A stretch of DNA of 64,000 nt from Clostridia bacterium. Its GTDB lineage: Bacteria; Bacillota; Clostridia; Oscillospirales; CAG-272. The notes under the pieces are model-generated. The model had not been told where the DNA came from. It was given only the letters and a program-made list of their open reading frames with translations, and made no database searches. The stretch lies in NCBI GenBank assembly GCA_017463485.1, contig JAFTPD010000005.1, forward strand, positions 1 through 64,000, read 5' to 3'. Made by a program: the position numbers and the translations under genes. Within the stretch, counting starts at the first letter, position 1, and every line of letters begins with the position of its first letter. Shown here piece after piece: positions 46,055-53,783 of this stretch.

Positions 46055-46847
46055 AATTTTCTATCACCTCTTTAACAAAATTCATGTCGCAATACTTTAG
46101 CCGCTTGCCAAACTCCCGTCCAAGCCGACTCAAAAAACGCAAATAGTCGGAGGTAACGGGATAGACCGTTATCGGCGATTTCATCAGTGCCGCTATTTTT
46201 TCCGCGCCCGTCATTTGAAAAACCGAATTTTCGGATTCTGTTCGCTCAATGAAAAATATCTCACCCAGCGGCAGTGGCTTTTCAACGCTATTTTGCGGAG
46301 TGTATACATAACGGTCATTCCCCTCCTGCTCGGACAAGCACTCCAATTCGGCAGGCAGCGCATTATATTTTTTTAAGACCTCTACGCCGCCCGCGCGCAA
46401 ATGGAGCGGCTTTGCAAAAGGATATAGCATAAGCGAGGCGCGCTCAAGCAGCACACAGTCGTCGGTAATATATCCGCAGCCTTGGCTCACAAGATAGCTT
46501 GTAAGCGTGGTTTTTCCCGTGGTGGTAGCCGCCAAAAACACGTAAGCCTTACCGCAATGCTCCACCGCTCCGCCGTGCAGAGCCAGTATATCAGAAGAAT
46601 AGGAGGGATTTTCATACAAAAACCTGTTTAAATAAAAAATTGGTCTTGATGTTTTCTTCGACACGCTCCCCACCGTAACCGTATATTCGTCGCCCTCCTT
46701 CAATATACTTATGTCCGGAGTCGCAGTCGTATCAGTCTCCACTATATGCTGCCCGTATTTAAGAGTAATCCGTGAGCCGAACACAGGACAATCGGTCTCT
46801 ATCACATATACCGATTGACACGGCATTTTCAGCAAATATGATTTCAA
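46044..46847 (-). CDS. HPr kinase-like protein of a RiPP locus
   Basis: Protein of 267 residues with the HPr-kinase C-domain layout: LHGGAVEHCGKA, a P-loop ATTTGKTT (G111-K112-T113) and an ITDD acid pair (D129, D130). HPrK-like proteins in lasso-peptide clusters phosphorylate the peptide C-terminus; here the target is unknown. The capping segment of true HPr kinase is missing, and the N-terminus is different. The start is a TTG with GGGGAGA eight bases upstream. It is the first gene of the leftward operon, and its promoter faces that of the ArsR-type regulator. Confidence 0.8.
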   Translation of the reverse strand: MKSYLLKMPCQSVYVIETDCPVFGSRITLKYGQHIVETDTTATPDISILKEGDEYTVTVGSVSKKTSRPIFYLNRFLYENPSYSSDILALHGGAVEHCGKAYVFLAATTTGKTTLTSYLVSQGCGYITDDCVLLERASLMLYPFAKPLHLRAGGVEVLKKYNALPAELECLSEQEGNDRYVYTPQNSVEKPLPLGEIFFIERTESENSVFQMTGAEKIAALMKSPITVYPVTSDYLRFLSRLGREFGKRLKYCDMNFVKEVIENYER

Positions 46848-46877
46848 GTCTTTCTCCCCTTTGCTTTATGATGCTAG

Positions 46878-46906
46878 ATTATACCATATTTTGACATCAA
46901 TTTCAA
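46878..46906 (-). promoter_or_regulatory. leftward promoter of the RiPP operon
   Basis: Minus-strand TTGAAA (46901-46906), 17-base spacer, TATAAT (46878-46883), 30 bases before the first start codon. Confidence 0.6.
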
Positions 46907-46965
46907 TAGATTTGATAAAACATTTCACAAAAGCTCAAAAAAATTAATTTTTTTTCCACAACCTA

Positions 46966-46994
46966 TTGCAAATTTTTATGTTTTGTGATATAAT
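46966..46994 (+). promoter_or_regulatory. rightward promoter of regulator and precursor
   Basis: TTGCAA (46966-46971), 17-base spacer, TATAAT (46989-46994). It is divergent from the RiPP operon promoter about 60 bases away, so one bound regulator could control both. Confidence 0.6.
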
Positions 46995-47026
46995 ACATCA
47001 AGAAATTAAAAAAGGAGGTGAAAAAG

Positions 47027-48067
47027 ATGACAAATATCAAGGTTTTAAAGGAACCCGGATTTATATGCGACCTGAATTATTTGTTCTATGCCAAATTCAA
47101 TACGCAGCTTTGTGTTGACGAACTTGCAGATGAAACAAAAAAAGAAGCATACAAGAAATATTTGAAAGAAATGTTGCAGCATTTTGGCGATATTTCAGAT
47201 GACCTTTACGTTTTTTATCACGCGATAAAAAATGATCATTGTTTTATAACAACGTTTTATGTGAATCCATACAAAGATCATTTTGCAACCGACTTCAATT
47301 TTAATTTTTTTAAAAATCTTCTTTCTGATACAGATGGGATGCTTCGAAATTTGATACGGTTTTATTTGTACGATCTTTCTCAAGAATCCTTGGAAGAATG
47401 TTTTTCTTCAACCGAAAAATTATTTGCCTACATAAAAGCATCCAAATACTCAGGCGAGGAAAAGAGCAAGCTATACGAATTCTTTATCGATCCTACGCCT
47501 TACTTCCAAACTCTTCAGTATGAATTGATGCAAAAAGAGATATTGCTTTCAGCTTATTACAAAGATAATTATGAAACCATTCTTGAAGCGCATAACAGCA
47601 CGACATTTGAAACTCTATGCGAAAGTGTAAAGGATATTCATAATTTGAGTTTTTTGCAGAAGACTGATGTTCTCTATACATCCTTTTGTCTTTTAAACAA
47701 ATTTTGTATGAACTTGTTTTTTGCTACAGATAGTGTAGTATATCTTCTAGGTTTTGACTATGTGTCGATTATAAGTGCACTTGTAAAAACCGAAAAGAAA
47801 CAACCTCTTGATGTTATTTGTAGTGCTTTGAGTGAGACGAGCCGTGTACAGATTTTGAATTTGTTGTTGGAGCGAAAAGAAGTAACGTGCAAAGATTTAG
47901 AGAAGCATTTTAACTTTTCAGGCTCCACTGCCTATCATCACATTTCGCTGCTCACCAAGGCGGGAGCGGTAAAGGTCAGAAATGAAGGAAAAACTATTTA
48001 TTACAGTATAGATAGAAAATATTTCAACATGTTAAGAGAACAATTAAAAGCCTACTCAGAGGGCTAA
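47027..48067 (+). CDS. ArsR-type regulator with long N-terminal sensor region
   Basis: Protein of 346 residues. The last ~85 residues are an ArsR-type winged helix (LDVICSALSETSRVQILNLL, VTCKDLEKHF, STAYHHISLLTKAGAV, wing KTIYYS). The first ~260 residues are mostly helical and resemble the uncharacterised N-terminal region of longer ArsR relatives; they may sense a ligand or the peptide. The start at 47027 is chosen because AAGGAGGTG overlaps the earlier GTG. It is divergent from the RiPP operon and is followed 15 bases later by the candidate precursor gene. Confidence 0.85.
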   Translation: MTNIKVLKEPGFICDLNYLFYAKFNTQLCVDELADETKKEAYKKYLKEMLQHFGDISDDLYVFYHAIKNDHCFITTFYVNPYKDHFATDFNFNFFKNLLSDTDGMLRNLIRFYLYDLSQESLEECFSSTEKLFAYIKASKYSGEEKSKLYEFFIDPTPYFQTLQYELMQKEILLSAYYKDNYETILEAHNSTTFETLCESVKDIHNLSFLQKTDVLYTSFCLLNKFCMNLFFATDSVVYLLGFDYVSIISALVKTEKKQPLDVICSALSETSRVQILNLLLERKEVTCKDLEKHFNFSGSTAYHHISLLTKAGAVKVRNEGKTIYYSIDRKYFNMLREQLKAYSEG

Positions 48068-48082
48068 GAAAGGATGACCACA

Positions 48083-48202
48083 ATGACAAAACTTTGGAAA
48101 AAGCCTACGTGTGCCACTTTAATGGCACAAGAATTATCCAACCATATCAAAGCAGCCGCTTGGTCTGGTGAAAGTATGTGTGCTTCGGGAGTATTCCGTT
48201 GA
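48083..48202 (+). CDS. candidate RiPP precursor peptide
   Basis: Unlisted small frame of 39 codons. It has AAAGGA eight bases before the ATG, follows the regulator gene by 15 bases and is closed by a strong terminator. The N-terminal half looks like a leader: W5-K-K-P8, then L13 and E17-L18, which recalls the [Y/W]xxP...L leader motif bound by PqqD-type domains in Firmicute lasso systems. The second half (K23-A-A-A-W27, S28, C33, C-terminal VFR) would be the core, with residues suitable for radical SAM chemistry: K and W spaced as in streptide, Ser, and two Cys (C10, C33). No family is certain; the role rests on position, size and composition. Confidence 0.65.
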   Translation: MTKLWKKPTCATLMAQELSNHIKAAAWSGESMCASGVFR

Positions 48203-48218
48203 AGTAAGGACAAACAAT

Positions 48219-48264
48219 CAAAGAGCGCAACACGATAAATTTCGTGTTGCGCTCTTTGTGTAAC
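48219..48264 (+). terminator. terminator of regulator-precursor transcript
   Basis: Perfect 16-bp stem (48219-48234 with 48243-48258, CAAAGAGCGCAACACG and complement). Such a strong hairpin also stabilises short precursor mRNAs. Confidence 0.8.
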
Positions 48265-48383
48265 AAAAACAACGTGTGCGTCGCCGCGGCGGCGCTTTTT
48301 AAATTTTCCAAATCACAATCGCCAAATATTCAACAAAAAACCGAAAAAAAATCAAGTATTTTTATATTTTTTAGAAAAATATA

Positions 48384-48412
48384 TTGAATTTATCTCGAAA
48401 ATATGTTATACT
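48384..48412 (+). promoter_or_regulatory. promoter of the XRE/DUF6514-like genes
   Basis: TTGAAT (48384-48389), 17-base spacer, TATACT (48407-48412). A leader of about 160 nt follows; I see no structure I can name in it. Confidence 0.5.
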
Positions 48413-48572
48413 GCACTCAGTAATGGATTTTAATTTACAGCAACGGGTACAATAGGCGCACAAGTAGGCATACAAAGATAATAATGTTCACAAAATCGAC
48501 ACAATTGGTAACTGTAGTTCTTTGTATTTCCACAGATTTCCTCCTATACTATCACAGAGAGGTGGTGATAAT

Positions 48573-48794
48573 ATGACGAAAACGCAACAGTTCGGTCGAA
48601 TGGTGCGAGAGCGCAGAAACGCTTTGGGGTTGAGCATTGAAAAAGCCGCAGAGCTCTGTGGAATGAGTTATAAGGGATTGGAGGAAATTGAGCTCGGGGA
48701 TTCAAATCCCAAGCTGTCGAGTATTCTTAGCATTTCCGCTGTGTTAGGTATTAATCTCGAAAATCTCAATTCTTGTGTTTCCTCCCCTGACTGA
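48573..48794 (+). CDS. XRE-family helix-turn-helix regulator
   Basis: DNA-binding protein of 73 residues: a single Cro/CI-type HTH (FGRMVRERRNALGLSIEKAAELCGMS, then LEEIELGDSNPKLSSILSIS). Small XRE proteins like this occur on mobile elements and in toxin-antitoxin or conjugation modules. The start at 48573 has GAGAGGTGGTGAT upstream; the frame is open earlier but without a site. It is followed by a DUF6514-like gene on the same transcript. Confidence 0.85.
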   Translation: MTKTQQFGRMVRERRNALGLSIEKAAELCGMSYKGLEEIELGDSNPKLSSILSISAVLGINLENLNSCVSSPD

Positions 48795-48831
48795 CAACTA
48801 TTAATGTACCTTGAAGAAAGGAGGAGAGCCA

Positions 48832-49068
48832 ATGGCGCACAAGTACATAGTTGTCCAAAACACATACCACAACGGGGCGGCTACAAGAGTTGGATTTGGA
48901 ATCGCTGCTGTAGAGGAGTACGATATGGAAACCACCATCCTGGAATCCATACCGGACCTTTCGGCAAATATCACGGATATCGAGCGAATAGTCCAGCTTT
49001 GCAATCGAAATCAGTTGGATATCGCCCACTTGCAAGACGTTGCAACTGATTTTTTGGAAACCAAATAA
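48832..49068 (+). CDS. small DUF6514-like protein
   Basis: Protein of 78 residues (HKYIVVQNTYHNGAATRVGFG, then IPDLSANITDIERIVQLCN). It resembles a short family in Clostridia (DUF6514) of unknown function that is often found near mobile DNA. AAGGAGGAG lies just before the ATG at 48832, which decides that start over 48811. A hairpin (49076-49084 with 49092-49100) ends the transcript. Confidence 0.6.
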   Translation: MAHKYIVVQNTYHNGAATRVGFGIAAVEEYDMETTILESIPDLSANITDIERIVQLCNRNQLDIAHLQDVATDFLETK

Positions 49069-49075
49069 CCCTTAT

Positions 49076-49104
49076 CCCCAACAGTTATACTCTGTTGGGG
49101 CTTT
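49076..49104 (+). terminator. terminator of the DUF6514-like gene
   Basis: CCCCAACAG, seven-base loop, CTGTTGGGG, then CTTTCT. Confidence 0.65.
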
Positions 49105-49232
49105 CTCTGCTCTGTATCAAAAAGCACTCCAAATACTTCGACGGTCGCCTTGAGGATCCTGATGTCCTTAAGCTCTGCGGCTGTTCAAGGAACAGTTATT
49201 ATAAATATAAGCGAGAAGTGAAGCAAATTAGA
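49101..49232 (+). pseudogene. possible recombinase C-terminal fragment
   Basis: An open stretch without ribosome site reads KKHSKYFDGRLEDPDVLK, then a helix-turn-helix-like CGCSRNSYYKYKREV. This looks like the DNA-binding tail of a serine recombinase or resolvase in Firmicutes. There is no catalytic domain. It sits between the DUF6514 terminator and the repeat near rubrerythrin, as a decayed mobile-element gene would. The match is from memory of similar tails and is weak. Confidence 0.3.
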
Positions 49233-49251
49233 AGCTTAAGAAATCAAATAT

Positions 49252-49410
49252 TCCGCAAACAGTTGCCCTTAGGCGTTCGCAAAAGCCGTATTTTATGCTA
49301 TAATAAAGTTCCACTTTTCAGACCTCCATTTCACCTTCAATTCAGCCTATTTCAAAGCCACGAAAATCCAAAAAAGTTCCACGGTTTTCACGGTTTTAGT
49401 GAAATTCACC
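49252..49410 (+). repeat. dispersed promoter-like repeat, fullest copy
   Basis: CCGCAAACAGTTGCCCTTAG, then TTCGCA-17-TATAAT (49283-49310), then CCACTTTTCAGACCTCCATT and an AT-rich tail. Related sequence occurs at 36217-36320 and, more diverged, at 33970-34120. No gene begins directly downstream on the plus strand. Confidence 0.5.
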
Positions 49411-49420
49411 TCAAAAAGGG

Positions 49421-49543
49421 CGCAAAAAAGAAGGGCAGTCGAAAGACTGCCCTTCAGAGAATTTTCTTTGTGTATAAAGGCTTTTATATTAGCCGAAGTA
49501 TCTTTGAAGAAGACCTGCGAAAGCCTTGCCGTGTCTTGCTTCG
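49421..49543 (-). repeat. parent copy of the rubrerythrin 3'-end module
   Basis: End of the rubrerythrin gene, its stop (49489-49491) and its terminator (AAGGGCAGTC / GACTGCCCTT, 49431-49454, T-run on the minus strand). It is the intact parent of the copies at 33130 and 34121. Confidence 0.85.
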
Positions 49544-50037
49544 TCGCGAGCCATCTCGTGAACGGTATCGTGGATAGCGTCGAGGTTAAGCTCCTTCGCC
49601 ATCTTTGCAAGCTCAAACTTGCCCATGGTTGCGCCGTTCTCAGCCGCTACGCGCATTTCAAGGTTCTTCTTGGTGGAATCGGTCAGCTCCTCGCCGAGCA
49701 GCTCGGCAAACTTTGCTGCGTGCTCTGCCTCCTCAAATGCCGCCTTCTCCCAATAAAGTGCGATCTCGGGATAGCCTTCTCTTGCCGCTACGCGAGCCAT
49801 TGCGAGGTACATACCAACCTCGGAGCATTCGCCCATGAAGTTTGCGCGAAGTCCTTCCTTAATTGCCTCGGGAGCGTCCTTAGCAACGCCAAGAACGTGC
49901 TCAGCCGCCCAGCTCATACCCTCGCTCTTTACCTCGTCGAACTTATCCTCGCCCTTTACCTTACATCTCGGGCACTGCTCCGGAGCGTACTCCGACTCAA
50001 CGATCTCTCCGCAAACCTTACATCTCCACTGTTTCAT
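49489..50037 (-). CDS. rubrerythrin, reversed domain order
   Basis: Peroxide-scavenging diiron protein of 182 residues. A rubredoxin-like domain comes first (CKVCGEIV at about 6-13, CPRCKVKG at 22-29), then a ferritin-like four-helix bundle with the diiron Glu/His ligands ([55 protein letters not shown]). This reversed order is typical of clostridial reverse rubrerythrins. It detoxifies H2O2 with electrons from rubredoxin. It lies 25 bases after the Rrf2-type regulator gene and is probably co-transcribed. Its 3' end is duplicated at 33.2 kb. Confidence 0.95.
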   Translation of the reverse strand: MKQWRCKVCGEIVESEYAPEQCPRCKVKGEDKFDEVKSEGMSWAAEHVLGVAKDAPEAIKEGLRANFMGECSEVGMYLAMARVAAREGYPEIALYWEKAAFEEAEHAAKFAELLGEELTDSTKKNLEMRVAAENGATMGKFELAKMAKELNLDAIHDTVHEMARDEARHGKAFAGLLQRYFG

Positions 50038-50062
50038 AATTAATTTCCCTCCGTTTATGTTT

Positions 50063-50521
50063 TTAAATTTTAATTTGGTCGCTGTTCATTTTTTCAATCA
50101 GCTCAGGGAGTTCCTTATCCCCACAAGCGATATCCGCCACAGTGATCCGCTCCAGTCGCTCGGCAAGCATTCCGTTAAGATAGCAGAATACTCGGTGCAT
50201 CCGACACTTTTTCTTGTCGGGATTGCGCGAGCAACAGTAGTTATCCGACAGACACTTGGATATTGCCAGCTCACCGTCGATTGCGCTTACCACACGTAAT
50301 ATGGAAAGCTCCTCTGCGGGAATCTGCAAGCCGTAGCCTCCGCTCGCTCCCTTTCGCGACATTACTACCCCGCCGTGTGCCAATTTGCGAAGTATTTTCA
50401 GCGCGAAGCGTTGCGGAACGGACGCAGAATCGGCAATCGTCGCCGCGTCCCTCGTGCCCTCCACTGTGGATAGGAAGCAGCACATTCTTATCGCGTAATC
50501 CGCCTCCTGCGTTATCCTCAT
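50063..50521 (-). CDS. Rrf2-family Fe-S transcriptional regulator
   Basis: Regulator of 152 residues. The N-terminal winged helix ([45 protein letters not shown]) fits Rrf2/IscR. The cluster-binding loop has several cysteines ([19 protein letters not shown]), so it probably senses oxygen, peroxide or Fe-S status. It lies directly upstream of rubrerythrin, which it likely controls. ATG 50521 has GGAG upstream; the longer frame does not. Confidence 0.9.
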   Translation of the reverse strand: MRITQEADYAIRMCCFLSTVEGTRDAATIADSASVPQRFALKILRKLAHGGVVMSRKGASGGYGLQIPAEELSILRVVSAIDGELAISKCLSDNYCCSRNPDKKKCRMHRVFCYLNGMLAERLERITVADIACGDKELPELIEKMNSDQIKI

Positions 50522-50726
50522 GGGCTCTATTCTCCTTGTTGATCGAATGTATACCTTTTTGGTACACATTGATTATATCACACTTTGAAGCCCTTGTCAA
50601 TAGGTTTTAAAAATTTTTTTAAAATTTTTTGGGGGTAATTTTTTGATTTGAAAAATGCTTTCTTTGAAAAAATCCACACATAATTCCCGCGTTTTTGAAT
50701 TTTTTTCCCGATAATCAAAAATCATA

Positions 50727-50754
50727 TTGACAAAATATTTTTACGTGCTATACT
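50727..50754 (+). promoter_or_regulatory. promoter of the MFS transporter
   Basis: TTGACA (50727-50732), 16-base spacer, TATACT (50749-50754). Confidence 0.6.
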
Positions 50755-50797
50755 TTTGTTGTCGAGTAAGGCTCGGCAATTTTTTCGGAGGAGCATT

Positions 50798-52093
50798 ATG
50801 AGCCAACAGATGGATTTCCAATCGTCCGCACACAAGCGCTCGCGGGCGGCGTATACGCTTGAATGTGCATTTGAATATTTCGTTTCCCTGCTTGTAACCG
50901 ATGCGTTTCTGTCAAATCTACTTAAATCCATAGGAATTTCGGATTCGCTGACGGGAATAATTTCGTCCTTTATTTCCCTTTCCTTCCTATTTCAGCTTTT
51001 TTCTGTCGCGGTCGCGCACAAAATAAAGAACACCAAGCGCTTTGCCGCGCTGTTCCACTTCCTCAGCCAGATCTTCTTTATGGGTCTTTACCTTATTCCC
51101 TTTTTGCCGTTCGCAAAGGAATATAAAAGCATACTTTGTATCGTCTGCATACTTTGCGCATATTTCGGCAACTATTTCGTAACGTCCATTATATATAAGT
51201 GGGGAAATTCTTACGTTGATCCCCACAAGAGAGGGCGCTTTGGAGCTGCGAAGGAAATAATCTCTCTCATCTCGGGTATGATCGTCACGCTGGCGGTGGG
51301 CTATATCATGGACTATTTCAAGGCAAGCGACAATATTGAGGGCGGATTTATATTTGCGGCTGTGTCAATATTCATTTTCGCGGTATGCGATCTCGTCTGC
51401 CTTATGCTTATCAAAAACAGTGTTCGCGGACGCGACGAGCCCGTTGAGACCGTCCACATGCGCGAGGTTATCCAAAACACGCTTAGAAACAAGAATTTCC
51501 GCCACGACGTAGTTTTGAAGGTGCTGTGGAGCGTGGCAATTTATACAACTATCGGATTTCTCGGCACGTACCGCATAGGCGAGCTTGCATTTACCGTAGG
51601 AACGGTGCAAATATTCAACATCCTCGGTTGCCTTGCACGCGCCGCGCTGTCAAGACCCTTCGGTAAATACTCCGACAAGCGCTCCTTTGCCAAGGGCATC
51701 GAGCTTGGACTGTTTATCGCTCTTGCGGCATTTGTGTGCTGTATGCTTACCACCCCCGACACGCGCTTTTTGATAATCGCTTACACTATCCTCTATCAGA
51801 CGTGCCACGCGGGCACCGGCGCCAATATGATAAATCTTACGTACAACTACGTTGACGCCAAATATTTCGTGCAAGCGACGGCAATCAAGAACAGCATCGG
51901 CGGCGTTTGCGGATTTTTGGCGGCACTGGGCGCAGGAAAGCTGCTGTCCCTCGTCCAGGCAAACGGAAATATGATTTTCGGAATACATATCTACGGTCAA
52001 CAGCTGCTCGCGGGCATATCCGCCGTTATCGTGGTCGTCGCGATAATCTATACGCGGCTGGTTATCGAAAAGCAAAAAAGTATGGTGCAGTAA
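50798..52093 (+). CDS. MFS transporter
   Basis: Membrane protein of 431 residues with about 12 helices and the MFS half-repeat pattern: the first half ends near a basic loop (YVDPHKRGRFGAAKE, motif-A-like) and the second begins after a central basic loop near residue 215. No substrate-specific motif is visible. The start at 50798 is fixed by GGAGGAGC. It is transcribed alone and closed by the repeated GAGCAGGCTC terminator. Confidence 0.8.
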   Translation: MSQQMDFQSSAHKRSRAAYTLECAFEYFVSLLVTDAFLSNLLKSIGISDSLTGIISSFISLSFLFQLFSVAVAHKIKNTKRFAALFHFLSQIFFMGLYLIPFLPFAKEYKSILCIVCILCAYFGNYFVTSIIYKWGNSYVDPHKRGRFGAAKEIISLISGMIVTLAVGYIMDYFKASDNIEGGFIFAAVSIFIFAVCDLVCLMLIKNSVRGRDEPVETVHMREVIQNTLRNKNFRHDVVLKVLWSVAIYTTIGFLGTYRIGELAFTVGTVQIFNILGCLARAALSRPFGKYSDKRSFAKGIELGLFIALAAFVCCMLTTPDTRFLIIAYTILYQTCHAGTGANMINLTYNYVDAKYFVQATAIKNSIGGVCGFLAALGAGKLLSLVQANGNMIFGIHIYGQQLLAGISAVIVVVAIIYTRLVIEKQKSMVQ

Positions 52094-52103
52094 ACCAGAA
52101 ACG

Positions 52104-52135
52104 GAGCAGGCTCAGATGAGCCTGCTCGGTTTTGT
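52104..52135 (+). terminator. terminator, repeated GAGCAGGCTC module
   Basis: GAGCAGGCTC, loop AGAT, GAGCCTGCTC, then GGTTTTGTTTTT. Same module as at 2337. From 52140 to 52300 I see only AT-rich non-coding DNA. Confidence 0.85.
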
Positions 52136-52301
52136 TTTTACCGTTTTTCGGGATGTCGAGGGCGCCATCCCCCACGAACATTGTGAAATCCTCGCTGTGT
52201 GACACCAAAAGGATAATTTGATCCTATGGGTATTATTATGGCGAAAAATTCTCACGTCGGTAGGGGTCGGCGTACTCGACGACCCATTTATAATTTTAAA
52301 A

Positions 52302-52829
52302 TTAAAGTTGCAAAATCCGACAAAGCTCATCCAGCGTCGCGCCGATATTGCCGCTGACCTTTTGCTCGTCAACGGTAATGTGGGCGTATTTTTCGTACAG
52401 CGCGCAACGCTCGTCGTACAGCTTTCTTAAATCATAGCCCTCGGGCATTACCACTCCTCGGTGCGAAAAGTTTCCGAGGCGTTTTTTCGTTTCCTCATAA
52501 CTCATTTTGAGGTAGACGACAAGCCCGCACGCCCGAAAATGCTGCATCGCCGCCGCACTATATATGGCGCTTCCGCCCGTGGCGACAACACAACCCGACT
52601 CGGTAGCGCTTCCCTTCTCACCGATAGCAAGATTTACGCGCTCCTCTATTTTAAGAAAACCGTCGATACCGTCCTCGGCAATTATTTCGTGCAGAAGTCT
52701 GCCCTCCGCCTCCTGTATGAGCAGATCGGAGTCCACGAATTTATATCCCAGCTTTTTGGCAAGCAAAACGCCGACGGTGCTTTTACCGCATGACGGCATG
52801 CCGACAAGCACAATGTTTTTTCTTGTCAT
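52302..52829 (-). CDS. aroK: shikimate kinase
   Basis: Shikimate 3-phosphorylation in aromatic amino acid synthesis. Length 175 residues is usual. P-loop GMPSCGKST (10-18), the DxD-type SDLLI (about 33-37), and shikimate-binding GGSAIY (GG-A pattern) near 85 are present, with a lid Arg (HRGVV) and a C-terminal adenine-binding region. It begins one base after the stop of the pyridoxal-kinase-like gene, so the two are coupled. Confidence 0.93.
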   Translation of the reverse strand: MTRKNIVLVGMPSCGKSTVGVLLAKKLGYKFVDSDLLIQEAEGRLLHEIIAEDGIDGFLKIEERVNLAIGEKGSATESGCVVATGGSAIYSAAAMQHFRACGLVVYLKMSYEETKKRLGNFSHRGVVMPEGYDLRKLYDERCALYEKYAHITVDEQKVSGNIGATLDELCRILQL

Positions 52830-52830
52830 A

Positions 52831-53703
52831 TCAGCTCTCTCCGTACAGCTCCGCCTCGAAAGGCAGACCGTACCAATGTGCGGGGTGGACGTCTACCGCG
52901 CGCAGAATACTATTCTCTGTAAACTGCGCCGCGACACTGACAGACGGCAAAAATTCGCCGCCCGACGTAAGGCAAGCGCACAGCTTGGACGCGAAAACGT
53001 CCCCACACCCGTGCAGAAAAGCGTCAACGTAAGGATATACCTCCACCACGCGCGCGTCACTTCCCTGCTCCGCACCGACGTAGCCTATCTGACTCTTGAC
53101 GCGCATTTCGGGTGTCTGCACACCCGTGATGACTGCCTTTCTGCATCCGAGTGCGAACAAGCGCTCAAAGCAGATGTCAATTCCGCCATCCGCGATCTCT
53201 ATCTCATCCACGGTCATATCCGTCAGGAACGCCGCCTCGGTGATGTTGGGCGTGATAACATCCGCCGCAGCGCAAAGCTCGCGCATACGCCGCGCGTATT
53301 CCGCAGTGAAGGCGGGATACAGCCGTCCGCCGTCCCCCATTACGGGGTCGACGAGAATAAAGCGGTCGTCAGTGAGAAAATCCGCCGCGATCTCAAGAGC
53401 GATATCGATCTGCTCCGTGCCGCACATATAGCCCGTATAAAGTCCGTCAAACTTGATGCCCTCGCGCCGCCAATGGGCGAGGATCGCCCGCATATCCTCG
53501 GTCAGCACGCGGACGTGGTAGCCCTCAAATCCTCCCGTGTGGGTGGAAAGCAGAGCGGTTGGCAGAGTTACGACCTCAACGTCCTCGGCGCTTATGATGG
53601 GAAATGCGACGGTCAGCGAGCATTTGCCGAAGCAAGACAGGTCGTTGACCGCAAGCACCCTTTTTTGTATCGGGTTTTCATATGTTTTTTTATCGAAATT
53701 CAT
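52831..53703 (-). CDS. pyridoxal/pyridoxamine kinase-like (PfkB-type) kinase
   Basis: Ribokinase-family kinase of 290 residues, most like PdxY/PdxK vitamin B6 kinases. Landmarks: the N-terminal NDLSCFGKCSL, HTGGFEGYHV, DPVMGDGGRLY (a family signature near the phosphate site), and a C-terminal HGCGDVFASKL with the anion-hole GCGD and catalytic Asp. In PdxY-type kinases the motif is GTGD; GCGD here is a minor variant. The start has GGAGGAAT upstream. Operon with aroK. Confidence 0.85.
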   Translation of the reverse strand: MNFDKKTYENPIQKRVLAVNDLSCFGKCSLTVAFPIISAEDVEVVTLPTALLSTHTGGFEGYHVRVLTEDMRAILAHWRREGIKFDGLYTGYMCGTEQIDIALEIAADFLTDDRFILVDPVMGDGGRLYPAFTAEYARRMRELCAAADVITPNITEAAFLTDMTVDEIEIADGGIDICFERLFALGCRKAVITGVQTPEMRVKSQIGYVGAEQGSDARVVEVYPYVDAFLHGCGDVFASKLCACLTSGGEFLPSVSVAAQFTENSILRAVDVHPAHWYGLPFEAELYGES

Positions 53704-53783
53704 AATTCCTCCGACAATATCTGTAACAACGTAAATTATATATCAAAATGCGAAAATTGTCAAGGTGGTTTAACAAATCCAAA

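Noticed and set aside
36358..48202. Lasso-peptide biosynthetic cluster
   Set aside because: PqqD, HPrK-like and NTP_transf_5 genes recall paeninodin loci, but the asparagine-synthetase-like cyclase and the transglutaminase-like protease are missing, while a radical SAM enzyme is present.
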